Positions 1-7,432 of a DNA stretch of 33,720 nt are shown here, in pieces. The notes beneath the pieces were generated by a model. That model saw only the letters and a program-made list of their open reading frames with translations, ran no database searches and was not told where the DNA came from. Each line of letters opens with the position of its first letter. Within the stretch, counting starts at the first letter, position 1. The translations under genes and the position numbers were made by a program. The stretch covers positions 1-33,720 of the forward strand of contig CAYLSH010000013.1 in NCBI GenBank assembly GCA_964386235.1. Direction: 5' to 3'. This DNA comes from RGIG8767 sp964386235 (GTDB taxonomy: Bacteria; Bacillota; Clostridia; Lachnospirales; Lachnospiraceae).

Positions 1-51
1 AAAAGCGACGCAAAAGCGGCGCTAGAGTTTCGCAAGCGAAACTCTTTTTCA
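1..51 (+). repeat. Dispersed hairpin repeat, copy 1 (cut by window edge)
   Basis: These 51 bases are identical to 8838-8888. They contain a mismatched stem (AGCG-a-CGC / GCG-g-CGCT) and then a strong hairpin at 24-45 (arms AGAGTTTCGC / GCGAAACTCT) followed by a T run to 49, which looks like a rho-independent terminator reading rightward. The left end lies outside the window, so the full element length is unknown here. It lies just upstream of the thioesterase promoter, so it may insulate that operon. No protein is encoded. Confidence 0.85.
24..49 (+). terminator. Intrinsic terminator carried by repeat copy 1
   Basis: A perfect 10-bp stem closed by a very short loop is followed by TTTTT. It would stop transcripts entering from the left of the window. 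Because it is part of the repeat, the same structure occurs again at 8861-8886. Confidence 0.6.
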
Positions 52-102
52 TGAACATAGAAATTCTTTTTATAGTTCACTATAGAAGAAAGCCGCCGGT
101 AG

Positions 103-111
103 TGGTATACT
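103..111 (+). promoter_or_regulatory. Extended -10 promoter of the thioesterase operon
   Basis: TGGTATACT reads as a TGN-extended -10 box (TATACT at 106-111). I see no good -35 at the expected distance, which an extended -10 can tolerate. It lies about 45 bases before the first start codon of the operon. Confidence 0.4.
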
Positions 112-156
112 AAATATAATTTTGCGACAGATTGAGAAAGCGGAAGGCATAAAAAT

Positions 157-888
157 ATGTACAGTTATGAAACAAGAGTGGGGTTCAGTCAGGTAGATAC
201 GAAGAAACGGATAAAATTGGAAGCGCTGACGAACTTGTTTCAGGATGCAACCTGTTTTCAGGGAGAAGAGATTGGTGCCGGATTTGCGTATCTGGAACCC
301 CGGAAACAGGCATGGATCCTAAACAGTTGGCAGATAGACGTAAACAGGTTTCCGGAGTTTAATGAAAAGATCACGGTGGGGACTTTTCCAACGGGATTTA
401 GGGGATTCATGGGCAACCGTAATTTTGTGGTGTTGGACGAAAAAGGAGACCGAATCGTCATGGCACATTCCATTTGGATGCTGATGGATATGGAAAACAT
501 GCGGCCCGCCCGTCTGACACCGGAATATGTTCAGAAATATACACTGGAAGAAGCACTGCCGATGGAGTATACTTCGAGAAAGATTCTGCTTCCGGATGGG
601 GATGACTGGGAGGTTTCAACGAAGGAAGTCATCCGGGTCAGTGAATATCATCTGGACAGTAATATGCATGTAAACAATGGGCAGTATGTGCAGATGGCAG
701 GTGTCTATTTTAACCGCGATGTGCAGTATGACAGGATGCGGGTTGAGTATCGTAATCAGGCACACCTGGGAGATGAGATTCTACCGGTGGTATACGAAAA
801 AGAGAATGTTTGTATTGTATCCTTATGTGATAAAGAAAACAAACCATATGCGGTAATAGAGGCAAGCAGACGTATGAATGCGGGTTAG
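157..888 (+). CDS. Acyl-ACP thioesterase (FAT family)
   Basis: It hydrolyses acyl-acyl carrier protein, releasing free fatty acids from type II fatty-acid synthesis in the cytosol. The 243 residues match the usual bacterial FAT length and suggest two hotdog domains, roughly 1-130 and 150-240. The second domain has the signature D167-x-N169-x-H171-V-N-N, whose Asn and His are the expected catalytic residues of the family. The ATG at 157 follows GGAAGG at a suitable distance. It is first in a tight operon with an S1-domain protein (gap about 40 bases) and a CPBP protease (gap about 21). Chain-length preference cannot be read from the sequence. A 4-hydroxybenzoyl-CoA-type thioesterase is less likely given the double-hotdog length. 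Confidence 0.88.
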   Translation: MYSYETRVGFSQVDTKKRIKLEALTNLFQDATCFQGEEIGAGFAYLEPRKQAWILNSWQIDVNRFPEFNEKITVGTFPTGFRGFMGNRNFVVLDEKGDRIVMAHSIWMLMDMENMRPARLTPEYVQKYTLEEALPMEYTSRKILLPDGDDWEVSTKEVIRVSEYHLDSNMHVNNGQYVQMAGVYFNRDVQYDRMRVEYRNQAHLGDEILPVVYEKENVCIVSLCDKENKPYAVIEASRRMNAG

Positions 889-928
889 GAACTGATAAAA
901 CAGCAGAACGGAAAAACAGGAGAAAAAA

Positions 929-1768
929 ATGTTTCAATTGGGTCAAAGACAAGTATTAAAGATTGTAAAAGAAGTAGAATTCGGAGTGTATCTTTCAGCA
1001 GAAGAAAATGCGCCGTCGGAGGAGAGAGTACTTTTGCCGGCAAAGCAGGTTCCGCAGGAGGCAAAACGGGGTGATTCCCTGGAAGTGTTTATTTATAAGG
1101 ATTCTAAGGATCGTTTTATTGCAACCCGAAACGAGCCCAAATTATATTTGGGAGAAACGGCACTGTTAAAAGTAGTACAGATAAACAGAGTCGGTGCTTT
1201 TTTGGACTGGGGATTGGAGAAAGATCTGTTTTTGCCTTTTAAGGAGCAGACAAAACCGTTAAATACGGGGGATGAGTGTGTGGTTGCCCTCTACATTGAT
1301 AAAAGCAGCCGCCTGTGTGCAACTATGAAAGTGTATCCATATCTGCGAAAAGACAGCCCCTATCAGAAAGATGACAAAGTAACGGGGCGTGTTTACGAGA
1401 TCAGTCAGAATTTTGGGGCTTTTGTGGCAGTGGATGATTGTTACAGTGCGCTGGTGCCAAAAAAAGAGATGCCGAAAGATCTCAAGGTTGGTGATTTGAT
1501 CAGTGCAAGAGTTACCGCCAGAAAAGAAGACGGGAAACTGGATCTGAGTCTTCGCGAAAAAGCATATATCCAGATGAGCATTGATGCGGCAAAGGTAATG
1601 GAAAAACTGGAAGAAATGGGAGGCGTGCTTCCTTTTACGGACAAGGCCGCACCGGAACTGATCCGGGAAAAGATGGATATGAGCAAGAATGAGTTTAAAC
1701 GGGCAGTGGGGAATCTGCTAAAGGCAGGAAAAATTGAAATTACACAGTCCGATATTCGAAAGAAATAG
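929..1768 (+). CDS. S1 RNA-binding domain protein, CvfB/YitL-like
   Basis: At 279 residues it has the CvfB (YitL) architecture: consecutive S1-like OB folds (about 1-60, 65-135 and 145-210) and a C-terminal winged-helix domain (about 220-275). The segment around residues 148-206 (VTGRVYEISQNFGAFVAVDD onward) is a typical S1 unit. CvfB proteins bind RNA and affect virulence-factor or stress-gene expression in staphylococci. The target here is unknown. The start follows AGGAG with good spacing. It sits between a lipid thioesterase and a membrane protease, which gives no clear functional hint. The fold assignment is firm and the physiological role is not. Confidence 0.85.
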   Translation: MFQLGQRQVLKIVKEVEFGVYLSAEENAPSEERVLLPAKQVPQEAKRGDSLEVFIYKDSKDRFIATRNEPKLYLGETALLKVVQINRVGAFLDWGLEKDLFLPFKEQTKPLNTGDECVVALYIDKSSRLCATMKVYPYLRKDSPYQKDDKVTGRVYEISQNFGAFVAVDDCYSALVPKKEMPKDLKVGDLISARVTARKEDGKLDLSLREKAYIQMSIDAAKVMEKLEEMGGVLPFTDKAAPELIREKMDMSKNEFKRAVGNLLKAGKIEITQSDIRKK

Positions 1769-1789
1769 AAAAATGAAAGGACAAAAGAG

Positions 1790-2734
1790 ATGACGGAAAC
1801 CAAAAAGATAAATCGTCTGATGGCGGGAATTTTTTTGCTGCATATTGTGATAGTGGCGATGCTGACAGTAGCGGGAGGAAAAATACAGATCGGAGTGCTC
1901 CTGAATCTGTCGTTAGGGGAGATTATCCTATTTGTCCCGACGTTAGTGTATCTTGTTGTTCATAAAATTAAAAATGGCAGCCAATCTTTAAAAGAGCGCC
2001 TTCATTACAATAAGGTGAAGCCCTCTACACTATTATATGTATTGTTTTTTACATGGCTGTCTATGCCTCTTACCACATTGATCAATTCCGTGAGCATGTT
2101 GTTTGTGGATAATACTGTCATGGGAATGGCGGATATTATTTTAGATGTTCCATTTTTCCTTATGTTGTTTTTTATGGCGGTTTTGCCGGCGACAGTGGAA
2201 GAACTGGTGTTTCGGGGAGTAACCTACGGCGGCTATCGTAGAAGCGGCACAAAGTTCATGGCAGTTATGCTTTCTGCACTCATGTTTGGCCTGATGCATA
2301 TGAATCTGAATCAGGCATTGTATGCCTTTGTGATTGGTATTCTGCTTGCCCTTTTGTTTGAGGCAACAAACAGCATTTGGGCAACGATGTTATTTCATTT
2401 TATTTATAATGCACAGTCCTGCAGTCTCATGTTTCTGATCGAAGCGATCATGCCGGGATATTACGAGGATGCGGCAAATCTTGCCATTTCGCCGGACCAG
2501 TTATATATTACCATAGGCGTATATATGGTCATTGCCGTGATTGCGACACCGCTTGCATTTTGTATGTTGTATAAGATTGCAAAGAATGAGGGGCGTGAGA
2601 AGGATCTGAGGGAATGTATTCCCGGAAAACAGCAGGGAAAAGAAAAACTGGTTACCATATCCTATGTGGTTGCGACTGTGATTGCACTGTTGTATATTGC
2701 ACTGGATATTGTGATAAGCCGTTTGATTTTGTAA
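1790..2734 (+). CDS. CPBP family intramembrane metalloprotease
   Basis: A 314-residue polytopic membrane protein with the three CPBP (Abi/Rce1-like) motifs: E137-E138-L-V-F-R142, H170-x-x-x-N, and H203 in HFIYN. The glutamates and histidines are the expected metal-binding and catalytic residues within the membrane. About eight hydrophobic segments surround them, followed by a charged cytosolic stretch (about 265-290) and a last helix. Bacterial members have been linked to bacteriocin immunity and protein processing, but no substrate is evident here. It is the third gene of the operon that starts at the thioesterase, and a bidirectional terminator follows. Confidence 0.88.
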   Translation: MTETKKINRLMAGIFLLHIVIVAMLTVAGGKIQIGVLLNLSLGEIILFVPTLVYLVVHKIKNGSQSLKERLHYNKVKPSTLLYVLFFTWLSMPLTTLINSVSMLFVDNTVMGMADIILDVPFFLMLFFMAVLPATVEELVFRGVTYGGYRRSGTKFMAVMLSALMFGLMHMNLNQALYAFVIGILLALLFEATNSIWATMLFHFIYNAQSCSLMFLIEAIMPGYYEDAANLAISPDQLYITIGVYMVIAVIATPLAFCMLYKIAKNEGREKDLRECIPGKQQGKEKLVTISYVVATVIALLYIALDIVISRLIL

Positions 2735-2753
2735 GAAAAGTAAACTGACATCA

Positions 2754-2787
2754 AAAACAGCCCGTTTCATGTGAGACGGGCTGTTTT
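2754..2787. terminator. Bidirectional intrinsic terminator
   Basis: Arms AAAACAGCCCGT (2754-2765) and ACGGGCTGTTTT (2776-2787) pair perfectly, and the stem extends inward with a G-U pair. The A tract on one side and T tract on the other let it end both the rightward thioesterase operon and the leftward yjfB-like gene. Confidence 0.85.
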
Positions 2788-2791
2788 CCGG

Positions 2792-2983
2792 CTATACTAA
2801 CATGTCGAAGTTAGAGCCAACCGAAGGATTGACACTGCGCTCCATAGCAGCAGCGTCCATCATCTTCATAATGCCTTGTCCGGCAATCTCAGAAGATTCC
2901 ATTGCCTTGTCCAAAACAGCAATTCCTACTTTTGATAAAGAATTGGTCTGTGCAAGTGCCATAGAAACTTTTGCTATATCCAT
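2792..2983 (-). CDS. YjfB-family putative motility protein
   Basis: A 63-residue protein starting MDIAKVSMALAQ, which matches the small YjfB family often annotated as putative motility protein in flagellated Firmicutes. It is mostly amphipathic helix rich in Ala, Met and Ser, with no membrane segment. The ATG at 2983 is preferred because GGAGG lies 8 bases upstream. An in-frame GTG at 2992 would overlap that site and add three residues. It is a single-gene unit with its own promoter and a shared terminator. The molecular function is not established. Confidence 0.75.
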   Translation of the reverse strand: MDIAKVSMALAQTNSLSKVGIAVLDKAMESSEIAGQGIMKMMDAAAMERSVNPSVGSNFDMLV

Positions 2984-3006
2984 ACGTGTCACCTCCTTGT
3001 ACCTAT

Positions 3007-3035
3007 ATTATCGGTTGGAATGCCTCTTTTGTAAA
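3007..3035 (-). promoter_or_regulatory. Promoter of the yjfB-like gene
   Basis: Read leftward, TTTACA (3035-3030), a 17-base spacer and GATAAT (3012-3007) form a good sigma-A promoter, each box matching 5 of 6. The -10 lies in the context CCGATAAT, which also resembles the flagellar sigma factor (SigD/FliA) -10. The matching TAAA -35 is not at the ideal distance, so sigma-A is the better reading. Confidence 0.55.
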
Positions 3036-3080
3036 TAAAAACTTTTGTGTAGGTTGCCCAATAGTCAAAATGACGGTTTT

Positions 3081-3110
3081 TTGACAAAAAAATATAAAAA
3101 TGCATAAAAT
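3081..3110 (+). promoter_or_regulatory. Promoter upstream of the CdaR-like gene
   Basis: A perfect TTGACA (3081-3086) and TAAAAT (3105-3110) are separated by 18 bases in AT-rich DNA. It is the best rightward promoter in the 3000-3240 gap. It would produce a leader of about 270 bases that includes the inserted hairpin element. Confidence 0.5.
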
Positions 3111-3238
3111 TTTTGTGGAAAAGTATGGATTTTTTTGGCATTTACCATTAAGATAAAAGGTAGCATTGAAAAATAATATAGAAACACAAAAAAAGAATTG
3201 TAAAAAAGACACAAAAATAGTTGGGGTATTTTTGCAAA

Positions 3239-3389
3239 GGAGATTAGTGTAAAAAATAAACTCGATAGTTTATTTTTTACACGGCTATTTGTGCCGCAGG
3301 CGCCACAAAGTAGCCTTGATCGCAAAACTGAATCTGAAATTCAGTTTGCGATTCCTTCGACGCAAAGCGTCTGCGGAATGGAGATTAGT
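3239..3389 (+). mobile_element. Hairpin-chain insertion flanked by 10-bp direct repeats
   Basis: GGAGATTAGT occurs at 3239-3248 and again at 3380-3389, directly before the start codon. The 131 bases between them are a row of four hairpins. A is 3249-3280 (perfect 14-bp arms, loop CGAT). B is 3283-3315 (GGCTA..TAGCC with TTTGTG/CACAAA). C is 3318-3353 (arms ending in ACTGAAT / ATTCAGT). D is 3351-3379 (ATTCC..GGAAT and GACGC aaa GCGTC). The first hairpin starts, and the last ends, at the exact edges of the duplicated decamer. This looks like a non-autonomous element with its target-site duplication. No transposase is present. The mobile interpretation is inference. Confidence 0.65.
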
Positions 3390-4478
3390 ATGATTTCGAA
3401 TCAGGTTTTACAGAATACGATAGAAGGGATTAAGACCATATCCAGAATGGAACTTTGCGTGGTTGATATTGACGGAAAAGTAGTGGCATCTTCCTGTGAT
3501 GACATGGATCAGTATTCAACAGCCGCACTGGAGTTTGCGCAGTCTCCGGCGGACAGCCAGGAAGTTCAGGGATGTCAGTTCTTTAAGATTTATGATGAGC
3601 AGCAGTTAGAATACATATTAGTTGCCGGTGGCATGGGAGATGACATCTATACGATGGGTAAACTGGCAGCATTTCAGATTCAGAATCTGCTGGTTGCCTA
3701 CAAGGAGCGTTTTGATAAGGATAATTTTATCAAAAACCTTCTTTTGGATAATTTATTGCTGGTGGATATTTTCAGCCGTGCCAAAAAACTTCATATTCAG
3801 TCTGAAACGAAGCGCGTTGCGATCATCATAGAAGGCGGAAGCGGCAAGGACAGCAATGTGCTGGAGATGATGCGTGCAAATTTTGGCGCCAACAATAAAG
3901 ACTTTATCACGGCAGTGGATGAGAATAATGTTATTGTGGTAAAGGATCTTTCTGAGATGGATGTACCAAGCGAGATTGATAAAACCTGTGAAACTTACAA
4001 GAGTTTTCTGGAAAAAGAAGGAATTAGCAATGTACATATAGCTTATGGTACAGTAGTAAAAGAGATTAAAGAAGTCAGCCGTTCTTACAAAGAAGCCAAG
4101 ATGGCATTGGATGTTGGCAAGATTTTCTTTGATGAGAGAAATATTATTGCGTACAGTGAACTGGGAATTGGACGATTGATTTATCAGCTCCCGATTCCTC
4201 TGTGCAAGATGTTTATCAAAGAAATATTTGGCGGAAAAAGCCCGGATGATTTTGATGAAGAGACCTTGACAACGATTATGAAGTTCTTTGAGAACAGTCT
4301 CAATGTTTCTGAGACATCCCGTCAGCTGTTTATCCATCGTAACACACTGGTGTACCGTCTGGACAAATTACAGAAGACCACGGGACTGGATCTGAGGGTG
4401 TTTGAGGATGCGATTACATTCAAGATTGCCCTTATGGTAGTAAAATACATGAAGTATATGGAATTATTACAGTACTAG
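3390..4478 (+). CDS. CdaR/PucR-type transcriptional regulator
   Basis: A 362-residue DNA-binding regulator. The N-terminal part (about 1-130) resembles a CdaR-type ligand-sensing domain. A central region (about 145-260) resembles the GGDEF-like domain of this family. The C-terminus (about 300-350; FIHRNTLVYRLDKLQKTTGL) is the PucR helix-turn-helix. The start is the ATG at 3390, which follows GGAG by 6 bases. The open frame extends upstream from GTG 3291 but only through the hairpin insertion, so that extension is not genuine. It lies 4-13 bases before ftsE, so it probably heads the ftsEX operon. The effector is unknown; sugar-diacid sensing is only the family precedent. Confidence 0.82.
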   Translation: MISNQVLQNTIEGIKTISRMELCVVDIDGKVVASSCDDMDQYSTAALEFAQSPADSQEVQGCQFFKIYDEQQLEYILVAGGMGDDIYTMGKLAAFQIQNLLVAYKERFDKDNFIKNLLLDNLLLVDIFSRAKKLHIQSETKRVAIIIEGGSGKDSNVLEMMRANFGANNKDFITAVDENNVIVVKDLSEMDVPSEIDKTCETYKSFLEKEGISNVHIAYGTVVKEIKEVSRSYKEAKMALDVGKIFFDERNIIAYSELGIGRLIYQLPIPLCKMFIKEIFGGKSPDDFDEETLTTIMKFFENSLNVSETSRQLFIHRNTLVYRLDKLQKTTGLDLRVFEDAITFKIALMVVKYMKYMELLQY

Positions 4479-4491
4479 GAGAGTGAAGAGT

Positions 4492-5232
4492 TTGTTTGCA
4501 AAAAAGAAAAAAGCTAAGAAAGCCGTTTATGAGGAAAATCTGATCGTTTTGGAGAACGTAACCAAATCCTATCAGAATGGAAATGGAGCACATGCTTTAA
4601 ACGGCGTTAATCTTAAGATTAAAAAAGGCGAATTTGTGTTTATTGTCGGGGATAGTGGCTCCGGTAAATCTACGCTGATCAAATTGTTGCTACGTGAACT
4701 GGTACCGACAACAGGTGAGATCTATGTAAACGGAGATAACCTTGCACGTTTAAAGCATAGACAGGTACCGATGTACAGAAGAAATCTTGGGGTGGTATTT
4801 CAGGATTTCCGTCTGTTAAAGGATCGTAACGTTTATGAAAACGTTGCTTTTGCGCAGCGTATTGTACAGACACCTACCCGTGAGATTAAGAAAAATGTTC
4901 CTGCCATTTTGTCCATTGTGGGTCTTGCCGGCAAATACAAGGCAAAACCCAAGCAGTTGTCAGGAGGTGAGCAACAGCGGGTTGCCATGGCACGTGCGCT
5001 GATCAACAAGCCGCCGATTCTGCTTTGCGACGAGCCGACGGGTAATCTGGATCCGAAGAATTCATGGGAGATTATGAAACTTCTGGAACAGATAAACAAG
5101 AGAGGAACCACGATCATAGTGGTTACCCATAATAAAGAGATCGTAAATGAAATGCAAAAACGGGTTATCACGCTGAAAAAAGGCGTGGTTATCAGTGATG
5201 AGGAAAAGGGTGGATATATAGATGAGGATTAG
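4492..5232 (+). CDS. ftsE: Cell division ATP-binding protein FtsE
   Basis: The ABC ATPase of the FtsEX complex, which drives conformational change in FtsX at the membrane to activate septal peptidoglycan hydrolases. It shows Walker A GDSGSGKST (about residues 53-61), signature LSGGEQQRVAMARAL, Walker B ILLCDEPTGNLD and the switch histidine in VVTHN. I place the start at TTG 4492, 10 bases after AGGAG (4477-4481). The in-frame GTG at 4483 is only one base from that site, though it would add just three residues. Its length is a little above the usual FtsE because of a lysine-rich N-terminal extension. It overlaps ftsX by 11 bases, suggesting translational coupling. Confidence 0.93.
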   Translation: MFAKKKKAKKAVYEENLIVLENVTKSYQNGNGAHALNGVNLKIKKGEFVFIVGDSGSGKSTLIKLLLRELVPTTGEIYVNGDNLARLKHRQVPMYRRNLGVVFQDFRLLKDRNVYENVAFAQRIVQTPTREIKKNVPAILSIVGLAGKYKAKPKQLSGGEQQRVAMARALINKPPILLCDEPTGNLDPKNSWEIMKLLEQINKRGTTIIVVTHNKEIVNEMQKRVITLKKGVVISDEEKGGYIDED

Positions 5233-6115
5233 TACGTTCTTTTATACCCTTAAGCAGGGATTTAAAAATATTTTTCGTAACGGATGGTATTCACTTGCCT
5301 CCGTTGCCACAATCAGTGCCTGTCTCCTTTTGTTTGGCGTATTTTTCTCCATTGTGGTAAATATGCTCCATGTGGTAAAAACGGCAGAGGAAGGTGTGGC
5401 TGTTACCGTCTTTTTTGATGAAGGACTCAGTGATGACAAAATTGCCCGGATTGGAGATCTGATTACGAAACGGTCTGAAGTTCGGGAGGTCAATTTTGTA
5501 TCCGCCGATGAAGCATGGGAGAGTTTCAAACAGGAACTTGGAGAAAATGCGGAGGGGATTATTGACAATCCTTTAAAGGACAGCGCAAATTATGAGATTT
5601 ATCTGAATAAGATTGAATATCAGAAATCATTGGTTGAGTATCTCGAATCCATTGACGGTGTGCGGGAAGTGAACCGTTCGGATCTTACGGCAAACATTTT
5701 AACAGGTATGAACAGTCTGCTTGGATATATTTCGGTTGCCATTATTGTGATCCTGTTAGCGGTATCCGTATTCTTGATCAGTAATACCGTTATGATGGGT
5801 ATTTCCCTCAGAAGGGAAGAGATCACGATCATGAAATACATCGGCGCAACGGACTTTTTTGTTCGTGCACCATTCGTGGTAGAGGGATTGATTATTGGCT
5901 TGATCGGTTCTGCGATTCCGCTTGGACTGATCTATTCGCTTTACAATTATGTTACGAATTTTATCAATCTTAATTTTGTAATATTAAATGACATTTTACA
6001 ATTTGTTTCCGTAGGAGAAATATTCCGTTATCTGGTGCCCGTTTCTCTGGGAATCGGAGCCGGAATTGGTTTTATTGGAAGTTTTACAACGGTAAGAAAG
6101 CATTTAAGGGTCTGA
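5222..6115 (+). CDS. ftsX: Cell division protein FtsX
   Basis: The permease-like partner of FtsE, with 297 residues. It shows the FtsX layout: a short cytosolic N-terminus, TM1 (about 22-45), a large extracellular domain (about 46-170) and three further membrane helices (about 172-195, 220-245 and 263-290). The extracellular domain in Gram-positives contacts a coiled-coil hydrolase of the PcsB/CwlO type, and the next gene is such a protein. The cytosolic loop after TM2 (SLRREEITIMKYIGATDFFV) carries the conserved MKYIGA motif. It is followed 3 bases later by the hydrolase gene. Confidence 0.93.
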   Translation: MRISTFFYTLKQGFKNIFRNGWYSLASVATISACLLLFGVFFSIVVNMLHVVKTAEEGVAVTVFFDEGLSDDKIARIGDLITKRSEVREVNFVSADEAWESFKQELGENAEGIIDNPLKDSANYEIYLNKIEYQKSLVEYLESIDGVREVNRSDLTANILTGMNSLLGYISVAIIVILLAVSVFLISNTVMMGISLRREEITIMKYIGATDFFVRAPFVVEGLIIGLIGSAIPLGLIYSLYNYVTNFINLNFVILNDILQFVSVGEIFRYLVPVSLGIGAGIGFIGSFTTVRKHLRV

Positions 6116-6118
6116 TCC

Positions 6119-7357
6119 ATGAAAATAAAGAAAAATCAATTGATACGGGGGCTGTGCGTAGCATGTGCCGCTGTATTGTTAGTCGGAGGACAACCGCTTC
6201 TGGCATTTGCCGACAATGTGGATGAGATTGAAGCAAATATTAAAGCCAAGGAGCAGGAGATCTCCGATGCCAATAAGAAGAAAAAGGAACTGCAGGGCAA
6301 TCTGACAGAGGTAAAAAAGATTAAGGAAAGCCTGGAAACGCAACGATCCGATCTTCAGTCATACGTAACGCAGTTAGATCAGAACCTGTCGGACGTGGAA
6401 GAGAAGATTGCTGAGTTAAAGGAACTGATTGCAGAAAAAGAAGAAGAGATCCTGCAGACAACGGAAGATTTAGAGGAAGCGGAAGAAAAAGAAACGGAGC
6501 AGTATGATGCCTTAAAGGAGCGTATCAAGTTTCTGTATGAAAAAGGAGATACTTATTATGTGGAACTTCTTTTTTCTTCCAGCGGATTTAGTGATTTTAT
6601 TAACCGAAAAGACTATATAGAAAAACTATCCACATATGATATGGATCTTTTTAAGGAATACGTGAAAAACAGGGAATTGATTGAGGTCTGTAAATCAGAA
6701 CTGGAAGCCGAGGAAGAATTGTTGGAAGAAGCAAAGGCAAAGGTGGATGAAGAACAGGCGAATCTGGAAGAACTGATTTCTACGAAAGAGTCAGAAATCA
6801 ATCGTTATACAGGTGATATCAAGGATAAGGAAAAAGCGATTGCCGAGTATGAGGCGGATATCGCAATGGAAAACGATACCATCAAGGCATTGGAAGCGGC
6901 CCTTGCAGAAGAAAGGAAACGCCTGCTGGAAGAAAATGGCGTGGAGAATGTGGTTTATGATGGTGGTATGTTTAAATGGCCTGCGCCTTCTTATACGCGT
7001 ATTTCATCCGAATACGGATGGCGTATGCATCCGACACTCGGTGTGGAAAAGTTCCACAACGGTGTGGATATGGCAGCACCGGGAGGATCCCCGATTCTGG
7101 CAGCGTATGATGGTGAAGTTATTGCAGCCGGATATAACAGCTCCATGGGGAATTACATTATGATCAATCATGGTGGTGGATTGATTACGATCTATATGCA
7201 TGCATCCGCCCTGTATGTTTCGCAGGGAACCATGGTGGCGAGAGGAGAAAAGATTGCGGCAGTGGGAACCACCGGACGCTCCACGGGTAATCATCTTCAT
7301 TTTGGTGTCCGCTTGAACGGACAGTATGTCTCTCCATGGAATTACCTGGGTAAATAG
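6119..7357 (+). CDS. Secreted coiled-coil M23 peptidoglycan hydrolase (PcsB/EnvC-like)
   Basis: 412 residues: a signal peptide (about 1-31, cleavage near AFA-D), a long Glu/Lys-rich coiled coil (about 35-270) and a C-terminal LytM/M23 endopeptidase domain (about 285-410). The zinc and catalytic residues are present: H313-x-x-x-D317, H361 in YMHAS, and H392-L-H394. It probably cleaves peptide crosslinks at the septum. The coiled coil matches the FtsX-docking region of PcsB (which has a CHAP domain instead) and EnvC. Unlike EnvC, the metal ligands are intact, so it should itself be a hydrolase. It directly follows ftsX, supporting an FtsEX-controlled role. Confidence 0.88.
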   Translation: MKIKKNQLIRGLCVACAAVLLVGGQPLLAFADNVDEIEANIKAKEQEISDANKKKKELQGNLTEVKKIKESLETQRSDLQSYVTQLDQNLSDVEEKIAELKELIAEKEEEILQTTEDLEEAEEKETEQYDALKERIKFLYEKGDTYYVELLFSSSGFSDFINRKDYIEKLSTYDMDLFKEYVKNRELIEVCKSELEAEEELLEEAKAKVDEEQANLEELISTKESEINRYTGDIKDKEKAIAEYEADIAMENDTIKALEAALAEERKRLLEENGVENVVYDGGMFKWPAPSYTRISSEYGWRMHPTLGVEKFHNGVDMAAPGGSPILAAYDGEVIAAGYNSSMGNYIMINHGGGLITIYMHASALYVSQGTMVARGEKIAAVGTTGRSTGNHLHFGVRLNGQYVSPWNYLGK

Positions 7358-7432
7358 GAGATGCATGTAAAAAGAGGATTGCGCATATAATGAATGGAAA
7401 CCTTGCGCAGTGGACTTAAAATAGAGGATATT

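Noticed and set aside
2802..3038. 78-residue plus-strand open frame opposite the yjfB-like gene
   Set aside because: The minus-strand frame has a perfect Shine-Dalgarno, a promoter and family similarity; the plus frame has none of these.
3291..3389. N-terminal extension of the CdaR-like protein
   Set aside because: The open frame passes through the hairpin element from a GTG, has no ribosome-binding site and encodes no family sequence. The ATG at 3390 has a proper site.
3753..4337. 194-residue minus-strand open frame opposite the CdaR-like gene
   Set aside because: It lies wholly within a well-supported gene, with no ribosome-binding site or recognisable motif, and its composition is typical of an antisense shadow.
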